Source: Photobacterium sp. TLY01 (GTDB lineage: Bacteria > Pseudomonadota > Gammaproteobacteria > Enterobacterales > Vibrionaceae). From it: a stretch of 64,000 nucleotides of DNA. The DNA lies in the NCBI RefSeq assembly GCF_021432065.1, contig NZ_CP090365.1, positions 310,001 to 374,000 of the forward strand, written 5' to 3'. This document shows, one piece after another, positions 62,657 through 64,000 of this stretch (its first letter is position 1; every line of letters begins with the position of its first letter). Both the position numbers and the translations under genes were made by a program. The notes under the pieces were generated by a model. It ran no database searches and was not told the origin of the DNA. It saw nothing but the letters and a program-made list of their open reading frames with translations.

Positions 62657-64000
62657 GCTTGTTCCTCTTTGCTCAGGGGTAAACTGATTTGAAATTCGGC
62701 GCCACCCCCTGTGTGGTTGTGAACGGTTAAGCTGCCGGAGAACAGATCAAGGATCCGGCGACAGATGGTCAGCCCCAGTCCCAGCCCATCGTGCTTGGTA
62801 CTGAAAAAGGGGGTAAAAATTCGTTGTTTTTGTGTGTCATCCAATCCGGGGCCATTATCCCAAAGGGTGATGACAGCGCGCTGGCGACCGGCATGCAGGG
62901 CGATACCGATTTTCTTCTCGCTGACATCTTCCTGGGCCTGAATGGCATTCTGCAGCAGGTTAATGATCACTTGCTCAAACTGCACCGCATCGATACGGAC
63001 AAAGACATCATCACTGAGACTGAGCTGCAGCGCGACCTGATGCTTGGTCAGTGGGGCATGCATCAGCTGAATGGCATTGCGAATCGATTGGGCGGCATCG
63101 GTTGTGCTGTTCACGGACTGCCCTTTACGGGCAAAGATTTTGAAACGGGCGATAATCGTGGCGATGCGCTCGTTTAAATCAATCACCTGTTCAAGATTGC
63201 TGGCGACGGACTGGTAGCGTTCTTTCTCTAACAGTTTCAGGCCATTTTCACAATAAGTCCGCATGGCAGCCAGTGGCTGGTTAATTTCGTGATTGATGCT
63301 GGCTGACAGCTCGCCCAGCATGGCCAGCTTGGCCGCCTGGATCAATTCGGTTTGTGTTTCTTTCAGTTGTACCTGGGTCAGTTCATATTGCTCAATCGTG
63401 TGCCACAGTTCCTGGTTGGCCAAATGCAAATGCTGGGTTCTGTCTGCAACCTGATGTTCCAGGGTATCGTTCAATGCGGACAGCGCCTCTTTGGCACTGA
63501 CCGTCTGCCACCAGTAGATGATGACAAGAATCAGCAGCACGTAAAATGCGATAAACAAAAGGATGCTTTCAAAAACATTGGTGTAGATATGCAGACTGGG
63601 TGTGAAGCCATAAATCACCCAACCTGCCGTGGCCATGTCATGGTGAGCCTGCAAGAATGATTGGCTGCGCTGCCGATGTGGTAAATACATGTCAGCCTGG
63701 TGATTGGTATTGAGTGCCGTCAGACTTGGAAACCCAGTCAGCGGACTCAGTATTGGATGACCATACTGGCGGCTTTCTCGGATCTGTTGTTGTTGCGTTG
63801 GCGAAAGGGGAACCAGAGTGTGATAAAGCCAGGCATCGATTGAGCTGTAAAAGACCACGCCCTGCTGATCGCTGATTACATATTCCAATTCTTTGTATTG
63901 CCAGATTTCATCGACCAGATTGAGATCTATCTTGATGACAATCACGCCCTCGATTTGCTTCTGGTTATTAAAAACAGGGGCCGAAAAGAAATATCCCCGT
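62653..64000 (-). CDS. DctB-like sensor histidine kinase, N-terminus cut by the window edge
   Basis: The frame is open to the right edge. The visible part is about 449 residues: the end of a periplasmic Cache sensor (RGYFFSAPVFNNQKQ, QQGVVFYSSIDAWLY), a membrane helix (ESILLFIAFYVLLILVIIYWW), a coiled coil, and the kinase core with the H box ELSASINHEINQPLAAMRTYCENGL, the N box VIINLLQNAIQAQ, and G boxes DNGPGLDD and GLGLGLTICRRI. DctB senses C4-dicarboxylates; the ligand here is inferred. A GTG at 63945 inside the frame is not a likely start, because the sensor sequence continues upstream of it. Confidence 0.9.
   Translation of the reverse strand, partial: RGYFFSAPVFNNQKQIEGVIVIKIDLNLVDEIWQYKELEYVISDQQGVVFYSSIDAWLYHTLVPLSPTQQQQIRESRQYGHPILSPLTGFPSLTALNTNHQADMYLPHRQRSQSFLQAHHDMATAGWVIYGFTPSLHIYTNVFESILLFIAFYVLLILVIIYWWQTVSAKEALSALNDTLEHQVADRTQHLHLANQELWHTIEQYELTQVQLKETQTELIQAAKLAMLGELSASINHEINQPLAAMRTYCENGLKLLEKERYQSVASNLEQVIDLNERIATIIARFKIFARKGQSVNSTTDAAQSIRNAIQLMHAPLTKHQVALQLSLSDDVFVRIDAVQFEQVIINLLQNAIQAQEDVSEKKIGIALHAGRQRAVITLWDNGPGLDDTQKQRIFTPFFSTKHDGLGLGLTICRRILDLFSGSLTVHNHTGGGAEFQISLPLSKEEQA

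Noticed and set aside
1-64000. CRISPR arrays, integron attC arrays, prophage modules, rRNA and tRNA genes
   Set aside because: None was recognised. The only regular short repeats are the oriCII iterons, and the 260-bp repeats have neither spacer-repeat structure nor attC features.

Overview
The window comes from a gamma-proteobacterium of the Vibrionaceae. It spans the replication origin of the second chromosome. The decisive evidence is an unmistakable RctB initiator (50856-52859), an intergenic origin with a regular array of ATGATCA iterons and a perfect DnaA box, the ParA2/ParB2 pair, and six sites matching the 15-bp parS2 pattern (xTTTACAxTGTAAAx) within 11 kb. The genus cannot be fixed from this sequence alone. 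Photobacterium or a close relative would fit the gene content.

Left arm, 1-11 kb: two GNAT acetyltransferase genes at the edge (one cut by the window). Then a sucrose regulon: scrK fructokinase, scrB sucrose-6-phosphate hydrolase, scrR LacI-type repressor and scrA PTS EIIBC, with three near-identical operator-like sites in front of scrB, scrR and scrA. Next come about 2.3 copies of a 260-bp tandem repeat, a DUF1127-like small protein divergent from a LysR regulator, a serine-recombinase-like protein that has lost active-site arginines, and a siderophore-interacting flavoreductase overlapping an MFS exporter.

11-17.3 kb: a five-gene minus-strand cluster made of an ethanolamine-type permease, a glutamine-synthetase-like gamma-glutamyl ligase, an aldehyde dehydrogenase, an iron alcohol dehydrogenase and a class I glutamine amidotransferase. 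Together they fit a gamma-glutamylation route that would turn ethanolamine (or a related amino-alcohol) into glycine plus recycled glutamate. This is the most interesting metabolic system in the window.

17.6-36.7 kb: a chemoreceptor, a lipoprotein hydrolase, an AraC/GyrI-like regulator and a beta-lactamase-fold hydrolase. Then a complete Tad/Flp pilus locus on the minus strand (flp-tadV-tadE-rcpC-rcpA-tadZ-tadA-tadB-tadC-tadD-DUF3613-tadG), preceded by a diguanylate cyclase and a LysR regulator.

37-50.3 kb: RidA, a membrane sulfatase/phosphoethanolamine-transferase-like enzyme, a DEDDh exonuclease, an AraC regulator, a GGDEF-EAL protein with a degenerate EAL site, a PEP-CTERM protein, an NlpE-like lipoprotein, a secreted protein of unknown function, and an RND pump with its adaptor.

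50.4-64 kb: the origin block (rctB, oriCII, parA2, parB2), then tmcA, a small unrecognised protein, a FapA-family (DUF342) protein, and a DctB/DctD-like two-component pair. The regulator of that pair lacks the GAFTGA loop. The kinase runs off the right edge.
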